NCBI GenBank assembly: GCA_007695365.1
Contig: REDV01000093.1
Location: 1-46,916, forward strand
Reading direction: 5' to 3'
Length of the DNA: 46,916 bases
Source of the DNA: Cryomorphaceae bacterium
GTDB lineage: Bacteria; Bacteroidota; Bacteroidia; Flavobacteriales_D; SKUL01
In this document: positions 24,145-32,992 of the stretch, in pieces
Layout of the letters: every line of letters starts with the position of its first letter
Numbering within the stretch: position 1 is the stretch's first letter
Notes under the pieces: model-generated
Databases searched by the model: none
What the model was told of the DNA's origin: nothing
What the model saw: only the letters and a program-made list of their open reading frames with translations
Translations under genes and position numbers: made by a program

Positions 24145-25404
24145 ATGAAAAAGTGGATATTGATTGTGGTGTGGGTCCTGCTCTCCGTAAATCTGTTTGC
24201 GGCCAAGTTGCTCATTCCGATGGACGACACCCAGAAAAATCACCTCAAAGCCTACGGAATTGCCTATTGGGTGCTACAAAACGATGTGGATGTTGAATGG
24301 CTTTTAAACTACCGGGGAGGTAGTTTTATGATTCAGCACCTACCCAGTCTTGAAGAAGAATGTATTATCAGGGGCGTTACATACCAGGTAATTGCCGATG
24401 TTCAAGCAGCTGCCATCTTACGCGAAATAGCAGACCCCGAAGTAAACATGGAGGTGGTAAAGCTGGAGAAAGCACCCAAAATAGCCGTGTACTCCCCAAA
24501 GAGCAAACTGCCCTGGGATGACGCTGTTACGCTGGTATTAACCTACGCTGAGATACCGTATGAAGTTATTTACGATACGGAAATCATCAACATGGAGCTA
24601 CACAAATACGACTGGCTGCACCTTCACCATGAGGACTTTACCGGACAGTACGGTAAGTTTTACAGTGCCTACCGAAACGCACCATGGTACCGCCAGCAAG
24701 TGCAGGAGGCCGAAGCCGATGCAATGGCTTTAGGTTACGCCAAAGTATCTGAACTTAAGCGCGATGTAGCACTCAAAATACGCGAGTACGTGGCTGGTGG
24801 TGGTTTCCTCTTTACGATGTGCTCAGGAACCGATACATATGACATAGCACTCTCAGCAATGAATATTGACATTGTGGAGTCTATGTTCGACGGTGACCCC
24901 GCGGACCCCGCAGCTCAAAGCAAACTAGATTTCAGCCAAACCTTTGCATTCAAAGATTTTCAGCTTGAAATGGACCCCTACGTCTATGAGTTTTCAACCA
25001 TTGACGGAACAACCATCCACTCGCGCACACCCCAGCAAAGCGACCTTTTTACCTTGTTTGATTTTTCGGCTAAGTGGGATATCATTCCTACCATGCTCAC
25101 ACAAAATCACCAACGCGTCATTAAAGGTTTTATGGGTCAAACCACTTCATTCAACAAAAAGTACATCAAGTCGGATGTTCTGATACTGGGTGAATCCAAA
25201 GCACTGGGAACCGCCAAGTACATTCACGGGGAATTTGGCAAAGGGCAATGGACATTTTACGGTGGGCACGACCCGGAAGACTACCGGCATCTTGTTGGCG
25301 ACCCGCCTACCGATTTAAACCTGTACCCCAACTCGCCAGGCTACAGACTGATTCTCAATAACATTCTTTTTCCTGCAGCGCGTAAGCAGAAACAAAAGAC
25401 CTGA
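24145..25404 (+). CDS. Conserved secreted Bacteroidota protein (419 aa), often mislabelled asparagine synthetase B
   Basis: A signal peptide (1-19) and the conserved opening LIPMDDTQKNHLKAYGIAYWVL identify a family widespread in Bacteroidota that databases often call asparagine synthetase B. I see no glutaminase or ATP-pyrophosphatase motif of that enzyme. The sequence around VAGGGFLFTMCSGTDTYDIAL and the late FYGGHDPEDYRH look more like a class-I glutamine-amidotransferase-like or ThuA-type fold (inference). The real function is unknown. The stop overlaps the start of the next gene (ATGA), so the two are translationally coupled. Confidence 0.85.
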   Translation: MKKWILIVVWVLLSVNLFAAKLLIPMDDTQKNHLKAYGIAYWVLQNDVDVEWLLNYRGGSFMIQHLPSLEEECIIRGVTYQVIADVQAAAILREIADPEVNMEVVKLEKAPKIAVYSPKSKLPWDDAVTLVLTYAEIPYEVIYDTEIINMELHKYDWLHLHHEDFTGQYGKFYSAYRNAPWYRQQVQEAEADAMALGYAKVSELKRDVALKIREYVAGGGFLFTMCSGTDTYDIALSAMNIDIVESMFDGDPADPAAQSKLDFSQTFAFKDFQLEMDPYVYEFSTIDGTTIHSRTPQQSDLFTLFDFSAKWDIIPTMLTQNHQRVIKGFMGQTTSFNKKYIKSDVLILGESKALGTAKYIHGEFGKGQWTFYGGHDPEDYRHLVGDPPTDLNLYPNSPGYRLILNNILFPAARKQKQKT

Positions 25405-25670
25405 TGGCAGTAACTAGCAAAATGCAGAAACTGCCTGTTACCATTCTGGCATCTGTTATTGCCATAGTCTTGAGTGCTGCCACCGTATGGCTCGTTAACA
25501 CGCTTTCCAACATCATGAATGAAGAACCCTGGCGAACAGACAGGATCGTTATTTCTGCATTATACCCCTTTCTGATGTTGATTTTTGATTCAAAGCAGCG
25601 CGACATTACAAGGATTCTGGCTGCTTCAGGATTTGCGGTGCTCTATTCGCTTGCGGGTTTTCTATTTTAA
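25404..25670 (+). CDS. Small membrane protein, two to three helices (88 aa)
   Basis: Start ATG overlaps the previous stop by one base, which supports the reading. Hydrophobic helices lie at about residues 10-32, 48-62 and 68-88. There is no recognised family. It may be the membrane partner of the secreted protein encoded upstream. Confidence 0.65.
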   Translation: MAVTSKMQKLPVTILASVIAIVLSAATVWLVNTLSNIMNEEPWRTDRIVISALYPFLMLIFDSKQRDITRILAASGFAVLYSLAGFLF

Positions 25671-25718
25671 CCCTGCTCGTGGAGCTTTTTCGGAAGACGT
25701 AGGAAAGGGAAATTTCAC

Positions 25719-25958
25719 TTAGAGTAAGTTATTGATGGCCTCTGCCAATTTCTCGTCCTTTTCGGTAATTACGTTGCCCGCATCATGGGTAGATAGTTTT
25801 ATCTGAACCCGATTGTACACATTGTTCCAGTCAGGATGATGGTTGTGCTGTTCGGCGAGCATAGCCACGCGGGTCATAAAGGCAAAGGCCTCAGAAAAAT
25901 TACTGAATTTAAAATCCCTTACCAGGGTATTGTTTTCGTTATTCCAGTCTTGAACCAT
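25719..25958 (-). CDS. Pterin-4a-carbinolamine dehydratase
   Basis: The 79-residue protein carries the family motif [14 protein letters not shown] and the final helix of the PCD/DCoH fold. It dehydrates 4a-hydroxytetrahydropterin, regenerating the pterin cofactor of aromatic amino-acid hydroxylases; no hydroxylase gene is in the window. It starts 11 bases after the stop of the S46 peptidase gene on the same strand, so the two may share a transcript. Confidence 0.93.
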   Translation of the reverse strand: MVQDWNNENNTLVRDFKFSNFSEAFAFMTRVAMLAEQHNHHPDWNNVYNRVQIKLSTHDAGNVITEKDEKLAEAINNLL

Positions 25959-25969
25959 GGGTCAATGTG

Positions 25970-28120
25970 TTAGTTGTGTACCAGTTTCATTTCGTCAATC
26001 AACCAGTTTGCTCCCGCAAATTTATCAACCACGAAAAGAATATAACGCACATCAACCGAAATGTTCCGGCATATGTCGGGATTAAACATGATGTCGCTCA
26101 TGGTACTCTCCCAGCTCCGGTCGAAATTGAGGCCAATCAGTTCGCCGTTGGCATTGATTACCGGGCTGCCCGAGTTACCGCCGGTGGTATGGTTAGAGGC
26201 CAGAAATGCTACGTTGAGCGTACCATTGGTAGCGTAAGGGCCAAAATCTTTCTCTTCGTACAAGCGAACCAGGCGCTCCGGTAAATCAAACTCTACATCA
26301 CCCGGTTTGTACTTGTGCATCACCCCCTCGATGGTGGTGTGAGGCAAATAAGCCAATCCATCTTGCGGAATACACCCTTCTACTTTTCCATAAGTGACAC
26401 GCAGGGTGCTATTGGCGTCAGACCAGTAGGTTTTATCGGGGAAGAGCTCCATCTGCGCCTTTACATAGATACGCATGGCTTCGGCCAACACGGCCTGCAT
26501 GGCGTCGTATTGAGGTCGGATTTGCTCATTGAAACCCATAAAAAACGACTGACCCAGCAAATAGGCTTCGTCTGATTTGATTTTCAGTATTTTTTTAGGG
26601 CTGCCAGACTCCAACAGTTTTACCAGAGCGTCTTCATTGGCGAGCATCGATTTGGTATAGATGCGGTCGGCGTAGGCAGAAACGTTGCCTCCGTAGCGCG
26701 TTCGGATTTCTTTGACCTTTTCCGGCAACAATTCCGGATCCATAGCTCCTATGTAACGCTCAATAACCACTTCAAAAACCTCGCGTTCTACATTATGGTC
26801 GCTATCCTTAAAATAGCGCTTTGCTGCGCGAACGGCCTTTTGGCGCTCAGATTCTATTACATCGGGCTCCGCTCCTTCTTCAATGGCCGTAAACAAGCCA
26901 TCGAGCTTACGCGAAAAATCAATGATTTGTGGACCGTAGAATACCACTTCAATAAACAAATCGCGCGCAAGTTGGTAGGGACGCATTTCGGTGTGCAGTT
27001 CATGCAGCATCGGTAATACAGCCTGGTATGCATCATTTCCGCTTCCGGCCGCTTTGCTTCTGAAATCCTCCTCAAAGTTTCGTTTTTTGTCCAGTGCATT
27101 GAATCGCTCCAGGCCCATATTCTGGCCAATCCATTTTTTCCAGGCATTGCTGATACGCGACTGGCGCGCAGCGTACTGAATCCGCAACGCATCGGATGAA
27201 GCCATTGCTGCGTCGATAACCCGCAGGCTGTTTTCGCGCATATCAATGCGGATGGGGTTTACCACCTCAGTAACGTACTCCACACCTGTACTCATCATGT
27301 ATTGCTCCGTAACCCCCGGAAACCCGTACACCATGGTAAAATCGCCTTCTTTCACTCCCTTCATGGAAACAGGTAGGCTGTGCGCAGGCGTGTAGGGTTT
27401 GTTATCGGCGGCGTAATCTGCAGGCTCATTATCGGCGTTGGCGTAAATCCTGAACATGGCAAAATCTCCGGTATGCCGGGGCCACACCCAGTTATCGGTA
27501 TCACCGCCAAACTTCCCGATGGATGATGGTGGTGTGCCAACGAGACGCACATCGTTGAAGGTTTTCTTCACCATGAGGATGTACTGATTGCCGTGAAAAA
27601 ACGGCTTCACCTCAGCAGAGTACGCCGGACCATCCGTGGAGCGGGATGCAATTTGAGCGCTTCGCATGGCAATAAGCAGGTTTCGTTCAGCTATATCGGT
27701 CTCATCGGTAATACCCTCCAGTACCTCATCCGTAACATCTTCAATCCGATCCACAAACGAAGCAGTAAGGCCTGCGCAGGGCAACTCACCGCTGTGATCC
27801 ATCGCCCAGAAACCATCCTTGAGGTAATCGTTCTCAACGCTACTCAGGCGCTGAACCGCACCGTAACCACAGTGATGATTGGTCAAAATCAAGCCTTTTT
27901 CAGAAATCACCTCAGCGGTGCAACCTCCGCCAAAATGCACGATAGCATCCTTTAAACTGGCCTGGTTTACCGAGAAAATATCTTCTGCTGAGAGCTTTAA
28001 ACCATTTCGCTGCATATTGTCAATATCCAGCAATATCGGAATCCACATTCCTTCGTGGGCTCTGACAATGAAGGTTAAACCCACAAGAAATACCGTTAAC
28101 CAGGTAGCAACACTTTTCAT
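25970..28120 (-). CDS. S46-family dipeptidyl-peptidase, DPP11-type specificity
   Basis: S46 enzymes remove dipeptides from the N-termini of oligopeptides in the periplasm of asaccharolytic and marine Bacteroidota. A leader of about 21 residues ends RAHEGMWIP, as in the family. The catalytic His is in TNHHCG (82-83), the Asp lies in GDFAMFRIY after the GGDTDNWVWPRHTG motif, and the nucleophile is Ser650 in GGNSGSP. Length (716 aa) is normal. Eighteen residues after the Ser is Arg668 (GLNFDR), the position that is Arg in DPP11 (cleavage after Asp/Glu) and Gly in DPP7, so acidic specificity is predicted. A promoter box lies 28 bases upstream, and the pterin dehydratase gene follows. Confidence 0.95.
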   Translation of the reverse strand: MKSVATWLTVFLVGLTFIVRAHEGMWIPILLDIDNMQRNGLKLSAEDIFSVNQASLKDAIVHFGGGCTAEVISEKGLILTNHHCGYGAVQRLSSVENDYLKDGFWAMDHSGELPCAGLTASFVDRIEDVTDEVLEGITDETDIAERNLLIAMRSAQIASRSTDGPAYSAEVKPFFHGNQYILMVKKTFNDVRLVGTPPSSIGKFGGDTDNWVWPRHTGDFAMFRIYANADNEPADYAADNKPYTPAHSLPVSMKGVKEGDFTMVYGFPGVTEQYMMSTGVEYVTEVVNPIRIDMRENSLRVIDAAMASSDALRIQYAARQSRISNAWKKWIGQNMGLERFNALDKKRNFEEDFRSKAAGSGNDAYQAVLPMLHELHTEMRPYQLARDLFIEVVFYGPQIIDFSRKLDGLFTAIEEGAEPDVIESERQKAVRAAKRYFKDSDHNVEREVFEVVIERYIGAMDPELLPEKVKEIRTRYGGNVSAYADRIYTKSMLANEDALVKLLESGSPKKILKIKSDEAYLLGQSFFMGFNEQIRPQYDAMQAVLAEAMRIYVKAQMELFPDKTYWSDANSTLRVTYGKVEGCIPQDGLAYLPHTTIEGVMHKYKPGDVEFDLPERLVRLYEEKDFGPYATNGTLNVAFLASNHTTGGNSGSPVINANGELIGLNFDRSWESTMSDIMFNPDICRNISVDVRYILFVVDKFAGANWLIDEMKLVHN

Positions 28121-28148
28121 GCCTTACAGAGTTTTGAGTGAAGAGCGA

Positions 28149-28156
28149 CAAATATA
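28149..28156 (-). promoter_or_regulatory. Putative -7 box (TATATTTG) for the S46 peptidase
   Basis: Exact TAnnTTTG on the minus strand, 28 bases before ATG 28120. Confidence 0.6.
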
Positions 28157-28264
28157 ACCTCCAAAAACCCAACTTCAGAGGTGTGCTCTGGTATTCGCCA
28201 CATTGAAAAATGTAACAATCACGGAGTCCGCGCGTACACAGGCAAAGCAATAATCAGCCCAACC

Positions 28265-31200
28265 ATGCTGTTCCGCAACACCACAAAACACCTAAGCCAC
28301 TCATTTGCAAAACTCCTTATCATGGGGTGCAATTTGGTCTTGACTCAAGCCGCTTGGTCTGCACCCAATGGGAATTGCGTAGATTCCAATGTCAGCATCT
28401 CTTCCACTCCCGCTATTCCTTTGTGCGAAAATGAAGGAGTGATTTTCGCCGTAACCGATGATAATTTGCCGGTAATTGGATGGGCGGTCAGTGATCATCT
28501 GGATTTTAGTATCGGACCGGTTCAAGAAATTCTCAATGGCGAAACAAGCATTTCGTTTCCGGCAGGTTTCGTGGCAAACAAATTTGTAAGAGCCATTCTG
28601 TCAAATAGCGGCACCGATCTGGCCGAATGTCCGGTTCTCTATTCGCCTGTATACAATGTACCGGTGATCCAACCAGTGCAATCCAACACCATATCGAGCG
28701 ATGTAACCAGCTTTGATTGCGATTTTTCCGGTGTGCTTGAAGTTACAGGCACTCATCCCGGCAACGGCTCAAACGCCAACTTCTACTTGTGGCAAATGAG
28801 TCTCAACGGCACAAGTTGGCAGCTTATTGGAAGCGGAAGCAATTTGCAGAACATCAGTATTTCCCCCCAGCTCGGCAACAATCACTTATATCTTCGTCGC
28901 ATTGTAAATCCTCCTGCCTGCGATGCTGACACCAGCAACATTTTGTTCATCATCAACAACAATCTTGCTATTGGCGGAATTCTGACCGGCGGTGGCAGCT
29001 TCTGTGAGGAAGATGAAACCATTTCACTAGAACTTACCGGCTACGTCGGAGAAATTGCCCAATGGGAGCAATCACCCAACGGAACAGGCTTTGAACCCGT
29101 TCCGGGTAGTGAAGGCCTCAGCATTCTGAACGTCACACCAAACCCCGGCACCACAACATACAGGGTACGAGTAGAAAACGGGGCATGCGTCAGCACCTAT
29201 AGCAATACTCAGCAAGTGCAGGTATTTGCTCAATCCTCTGCAGGCAACTTTCAAAACGAAACCAACGTGCAACACCTATGCCCCGGCGATGTGCCAGAGC
29301 TCCTTACGCTTGAAAACTACGTAGGTGCCGTTGTGAACTGGCATATTGCTGCACAACCCAATGGCCCATGGACTCCGCTAGAGGTATTTGAGGACACTTT
29401 TCAACCCGATGTATTTACCGAGAATCAATACATCAAGGCAGAAGTTCAAAATGATGGCTGCCCTGCGGTTTTTACGGCTGTTTATGCTCTGCACGATCAT
29501 CCTGAAATTACCAGCAACACCATCTCGGCCAATCAGCTCATTTGCGAAGGAGAAACCCCTTCATTGCTAGCAGGAGCCTTTCCGAGTGGAGGTACAGGCA
29601 ATTACGCTGTAAACTGGATTGTGAGCACTGATGGTGTAGAGTGGGAACTGGCTTCAGGTCAATCTAACCAAATGAACTACCAGCCACCTGCAATCTTCGA
29701 AACCACATTTTACAAACGATTGGTTACCTCGGGCGAATGTCTGGTTGACTCCAGTAATGCGGCTACGATAGAAGTATCACCTCCCGTTCAGGCTGAATTC
29801 AGCGGCGGTGGTTTTGTGTGTGCAGGAAGCGAAGGCACAATCAACGTTGACTTTATAGGAAACCCTCCCTTTACCCTTGTGTTTAACGACGGATCAGGAG
29901 ACATCACTGTTGAGGGAATTACTGAAAACAACTACAATGTGTCTTTCACCATTGAGCAAGACATCACCACCATTTCTTTCCTTGCTGTTGGAGATGCGAT
30001 TTGTGGATTGAACGAATTAGCTGAGGCTGAATCTATCTTGTTTTGGATGATCCCTGAACCAGCACCACCAGCGGCCGGCGACACAGCCGTTTGCGGCTTA
30101 AGTGTGAGCCTTCAAGCTCCAGACAACGAAAACGACAACTTCTTCACTCATTGGACCAACGATGCCAATGAACTGCTTTCGACCAGCCCGGCAATCGAAT
30201 TCAGCGCTGAAACCCCCGGCACCTATTTTCTTACACTCACAACGGGAAACGGACTGTGCGGCACGTCATACAATGCCGAATGGAGTGTAACCCTGGATAC
30301 GCCCGAGACAGCCTACGCAGGTGAGGATATTCTGATCTGCGATACAGAAGTTCAGCTTCAGGCCGATTCGGTGCTTTTTGGAGTGGGCTATTGGTTAGCG
30401 CCTGTGGGAATTAACGTGAACGACCCCTTCAACCACTTTGCTGTTGCAACAGGTTTCGAACATGGAAACAGCTACCCCCTGTTGTGGGTAACGCAAAGTG
30501 CTATGGGAATTTGCGGAGGTGACACCTCAGTGGTGATGGTTCAGGTGGATGAACCGGCTGCAGCAGGAAATCTCTTTGCTTCCGATACGCTTTTGTGCGC
30601 GGGAAGCACTGTATTTCTCAACCTTGACGGCACAAGTGGTTCAGACATTACCTGGTGGGTGGAAAACAGTAACGGTATAATCGAAAGTCTTCAATCGGGA
30701 GAAGCGAATTGTGAGATTGAAAATATCTCGCAAAACATGAATATCTGGGCAACCGTAGTATCGGGAGTATGTGGAAATGATACATCAAACGCTGTGATGA
30801 TCCATGTTGAGCAGCCACCAGCAGCAGGCATTTTGGGCCCAGATGCGCAAGTTTGTACCGGTGCCAACCAAGGAACCATTTCACTCAGTGGTAATACAGC
30901 GCCCGTATCCCGGTGGGAAATCAGCACCAATGCATTTGCCGACTTTGAGGTGATTGAAAGCAACCAGGAAAGTTATAGCTTCCAAAATATTGAGATAACC
31001 ACGCAGTTCCGCGTAAAAGTTGAAGCTGAGGTTTGCCCTTCAGTTCTGAGCAACATTGCCACCGTATCAGTATTCCCTTACACCGAAACTGAGTTCGAAA
31101 TACCTGAATTTCTGTGCAGTGATGATGAAAACCTTCATTTGGACGAAATAAACCCCGGGCTGACCGGAGGCACATGGTTTATCAACGGAAATCCGGGCAG

Positions 31201-32062
31201 CATTCTGAACCCGTCGCTTTTCGAAGGAAGTGAGGTAGCCATCACATACAGTCCTGAGGAAGGTAGCTGCGGAGATGACAACACCCAGCTTCTGACAGTG
31301 ATTCTAACACCGGAGGCGGCGATTTCAGGTGAGAGCCAGGTGTGCGGGTCAGAAGTAGCATTGCTCGGCAGCCCGTCGGGTGGAGAATGGCTTGTACCCG
31401 ACGAACTCTTGATTGGTGAGATTTCAGAGGAATCAGGTATGACCGAAATGCTGGCACTTTCCTTCGGGGAACACCTTATTCAATACACGGCCACCAACGA
31501 AGTTTGCAGCAATACCACTGTGCACAGTATAACCTTTTACGAGCCGATCCATGAAGCCCACGCAGGTCCCGACCAATACCTAAACATTGCTACATCCACT
31601 GAGCTTTCGGCCCTGCCACCCACAGCAGGAGAAGGAATGTGGTCGGCTGGCGATAACAACCAGATTCAGTTCAGCAACCCGAATACCCCCAACACCTTGG
31701 TAAGCAACCTTTCTGCCGGAGCCAATTTACTTCTCTGGACCATAAGCAACGGCCCATGCCCCACTGTGAGCGACAAACTTATTGTGCACGTAAACCCGCT
31801 TGAAGCACCCAATGCATTCTCACCCAATGGCGATAATGTAAATGACTTCTATGAAATCAAGGGGATATCCGCCCTATCACCCGTAAAATTAAAGGTGATG
31901 AGCCGCTGGGGCGACGAAGTTTTCATGAGCAACGACTACCAGAACCAATGGGACGGCCGACACAAAAACGGAAACGACCTTCCGCCCGATACTTACTTCT
32001 ACGTACTTGAAACGCCCCATCTGGCGGAACCTTTAAAAGGATTCATCGTACTACAGCGCTAA
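28265..32062 (+). CDS. Giant secreted protein with type B T9SS sorting domain (1265 aa)
   Basis: A signal peptide (to about residue 28) precedes a long row of Ig/PKD-like modules of about 85-95 residues. Many open with a Cys and Gly/Glu-rich motif (LICEGETPSLL, VCAGSEGTINVDF, TLLCAGSTVFLNL), then a Trp strand. The last ~85 residues are the gliding-motility-associated CTD: APNAFSPNGDNVNDFYEIKG, then VMSRWGDEVF, WDGRHKNGNDLPPDTYFYVL. Such type B signals are exported by T9SS and need a PorP/SprF partner, which is the next gene. The protein is probably a surface adhesin or filament. The start at 28181 adds residues without a leader, so ATG 28265 is used. No clear promoter box is visible. Confidence 0.9.
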   Translation: MLFRNTTKHLSHSFAKLLIMGCNLVLTQAAWSAPNGNCVDSNVSISSTPAIPLCENEGVIFAVTDDNLPVIGWAVSDHLDFSIGPVQEILNGETSISFPAGFVANKFVRAILSNSGTDLAECPVLYSPVYNVPVIQPVQSNTISSDVTSFDCDFSGVLEVTGTHPGNGSNANFYLWQMSLNGTSWQLIGSGSNLQNISISPQLGNNHLYLRRIVNPPACDADTSNILFIINNNLAIGGILTGGGSFCEEDETISLELTGYVGEIAQWEQSPNGTGFEPVPGSEGLSILNVTPNPGTTTYRVRVENGACVSTYSNTQQVQVFAQSSAGNFQNETNVQHLCPGDVPELLTLENYVGAVVNWHIAAQPNGPWTPLEVFEDTFQPDVFTENQYIKAEVQNDGCPAVFTAVYALHDHPEITSNTISANQLICEGETPSLLAGAFPSGGTGNYAVNWIVSTDGVEWELASGQSNQMNYQPPAIFETTFYKRLVTSGECLVDSSNAATIEVSPPVQAEFSGGGFVCAGSEGTINVDFIGNPPFTLVFNDGSGDITVEGITENNYNVSFTIEQDITTISFLAVGDAICGLNELAEAESILFWMIPEPAPPAAGDTAVCGLSVSLQAPDNENDNFFTHWTNDANELLSTSPAIEFSAETPGTYFLTLTTGNGLCGTSYNAEWSVTLDTPETAYAGEDILICDTEVQLQADSVLFGVGYWLAPVGINVNDPFNHFAVATGFEHGNSYPLLWVTQSAMGICGGDTSVVMVQVDEPAAAGNLFASDTLLCAGSTVFLNLDGTSGSDITWWVENSNGIIESLQSGEANCEIENISQNMNIWATVVSGVCGNDTSNAVMIHVEQPPAAGILGPDAQVCTGANQGTISLSGNTAPVSRWEISTNAFADFEVIESNQESYSFQNIEITTQFRVKVEAEVCPSVLSNIATVSVFPYTETEFEIPEFLCSDDENLHLDEINPGLTGGTWFINGNPGSILNPSLFEGSEVAITYSPEEGSCGDDNTQLLTVILTPEAAISGESQVCGSEVALLGSPSGGEWLVPDELLIGEISEESGMTEMLALSFGEHLIQYTATNEVCSNTTVHSITFYEPIHEAHAGPDQYLNIATSTELSALPPTAGEGMWSAGDNNQIQFSNPNTPNTLVSNLSAGANLLLWTISNGPCPTVSDKLIVHVNPLEAPNAFSPNGDNVNDFYEIKGISALSPVKLKVMSRWGDEVFMSNDYQNQWDGRHKNGNDLPPDTYFYVLETPHLAEPLKGFIVLQR

Positions 32063-32077
32063 GGACCCGCACCAACC

Positions 32078-32992
32078 ATGCGAAACCTACTCACATACCT
32101 GGGGTTGCTTTGCACCCTTACTTCTTTCGGGCAACACAGTCCGCTGATCAGCCAATACATGCTAAACGGACTGGTTATCAACCCTGCTTATGCCGGCAGC
32201 CGCGATGTGATGACCGTTAACGCCATGTACCGCAATCAGTGGGTTGGCTTTGACGGTGCACCCGTAACGCAGGTAGTATCGGCGCATGCTCCCATCAAAG
32301 ACAAGGCACTATCAGCGGGGGTGTTATTCAACCGCGAAAACATCGGAGTTACGCAATCGGTGGCTTTTTCGGGGCAGGTTTCTTACCGTATTGACATGGG
32401 AACAGGTAAACTAGCCTTTGGTTTGTCGGCTGGCGGAAATATGCTCAGCGCGCGCTATAGCGAACTCACCACCGCCGACGGCAACGATTTGGTTTTTGCC
32501 GGCGATATGCAAAGTCATTTTCAGCCCGATTTCGGGGCCGGTGTGTACTACAGTAACAAGCGATTTTTTGCCGGATTTTCGGTACCCACATTTGCCGGAC
32601 GGCAGTACCATTTCACCAATGACCGGGTAAGCATGCGCAGCGACCCGAGTCATTACAACTACATCCTTCACGGGGGGTATCTCATTGACCTCAACGAAGA
32701 CTTTAAACTCAAGCCTAGCACACTGATACGCTTCACACCATCCGGTACACACCAGTTTGACCTCAACAGCAACCTGATTTACCGCGACAGATTCTGGATT
32801 GGGGTTTCATACCGCCACAAAGAAGCGGTTGTGGGACTGCTCGAATTTCAGATCAACGACCAGTTCCGCATTGGTTATGCTTATGACTACGCCCTGAACA
32901 TGTTCAGAATGTACAGTGGTGGCTCGCACGAAATAGGGCTTCAATACGAATTCGGTTTCCGGGTAAAATCAATGGATCCAAGGTTTTTCTGA
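32078..32992 (+). CDS. PorP/SprF-family outer-membrane protein, first cassette
   Basis: A signal peptide (1-18) is followed by the family opening PLISQYMLNGLVINPAYAGSRD and repeated amphipathic strands to the aromatic end FGFRVKSMDPRFF, as in SprF and PorP beta-barrels. SprF-like proteins are needed to secrete and hold their linked type B substrate at the cell surface. Spacing to the giant protein is 15 bases and the stop overlaps the next start by one base, so all three are co-transcribed. Length (304 aa) is normal. Confidence 0.93.
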   Translation: MRNLLTYLGLLCTLTSFGQHSPLISQYMLNGLVINPAYAGSRDVMTVNAMYRNQWVGFDGAPVTQVVSAHAPIKDKALSAGVLFNRENIGVTQSVAFSGQVSYRIDMGTGKLAFGLSAGGNMLSARYSELTTADGNDLVFAGDMQSHFQPDFGAGVYYSNKRFFAGFSVPTFAGRQYHFTNDRVSMRSDPSHYNYILHGGYLIDLNEDFKLKPSTLIRFTPSGTHQFDLNSNLIYRDRFWIGVSYRHKEAVVGLLEFQINDQFRIGYAYDYALNMFRMYSGGSHEIGLQYEFGFRVKSMDPRFF

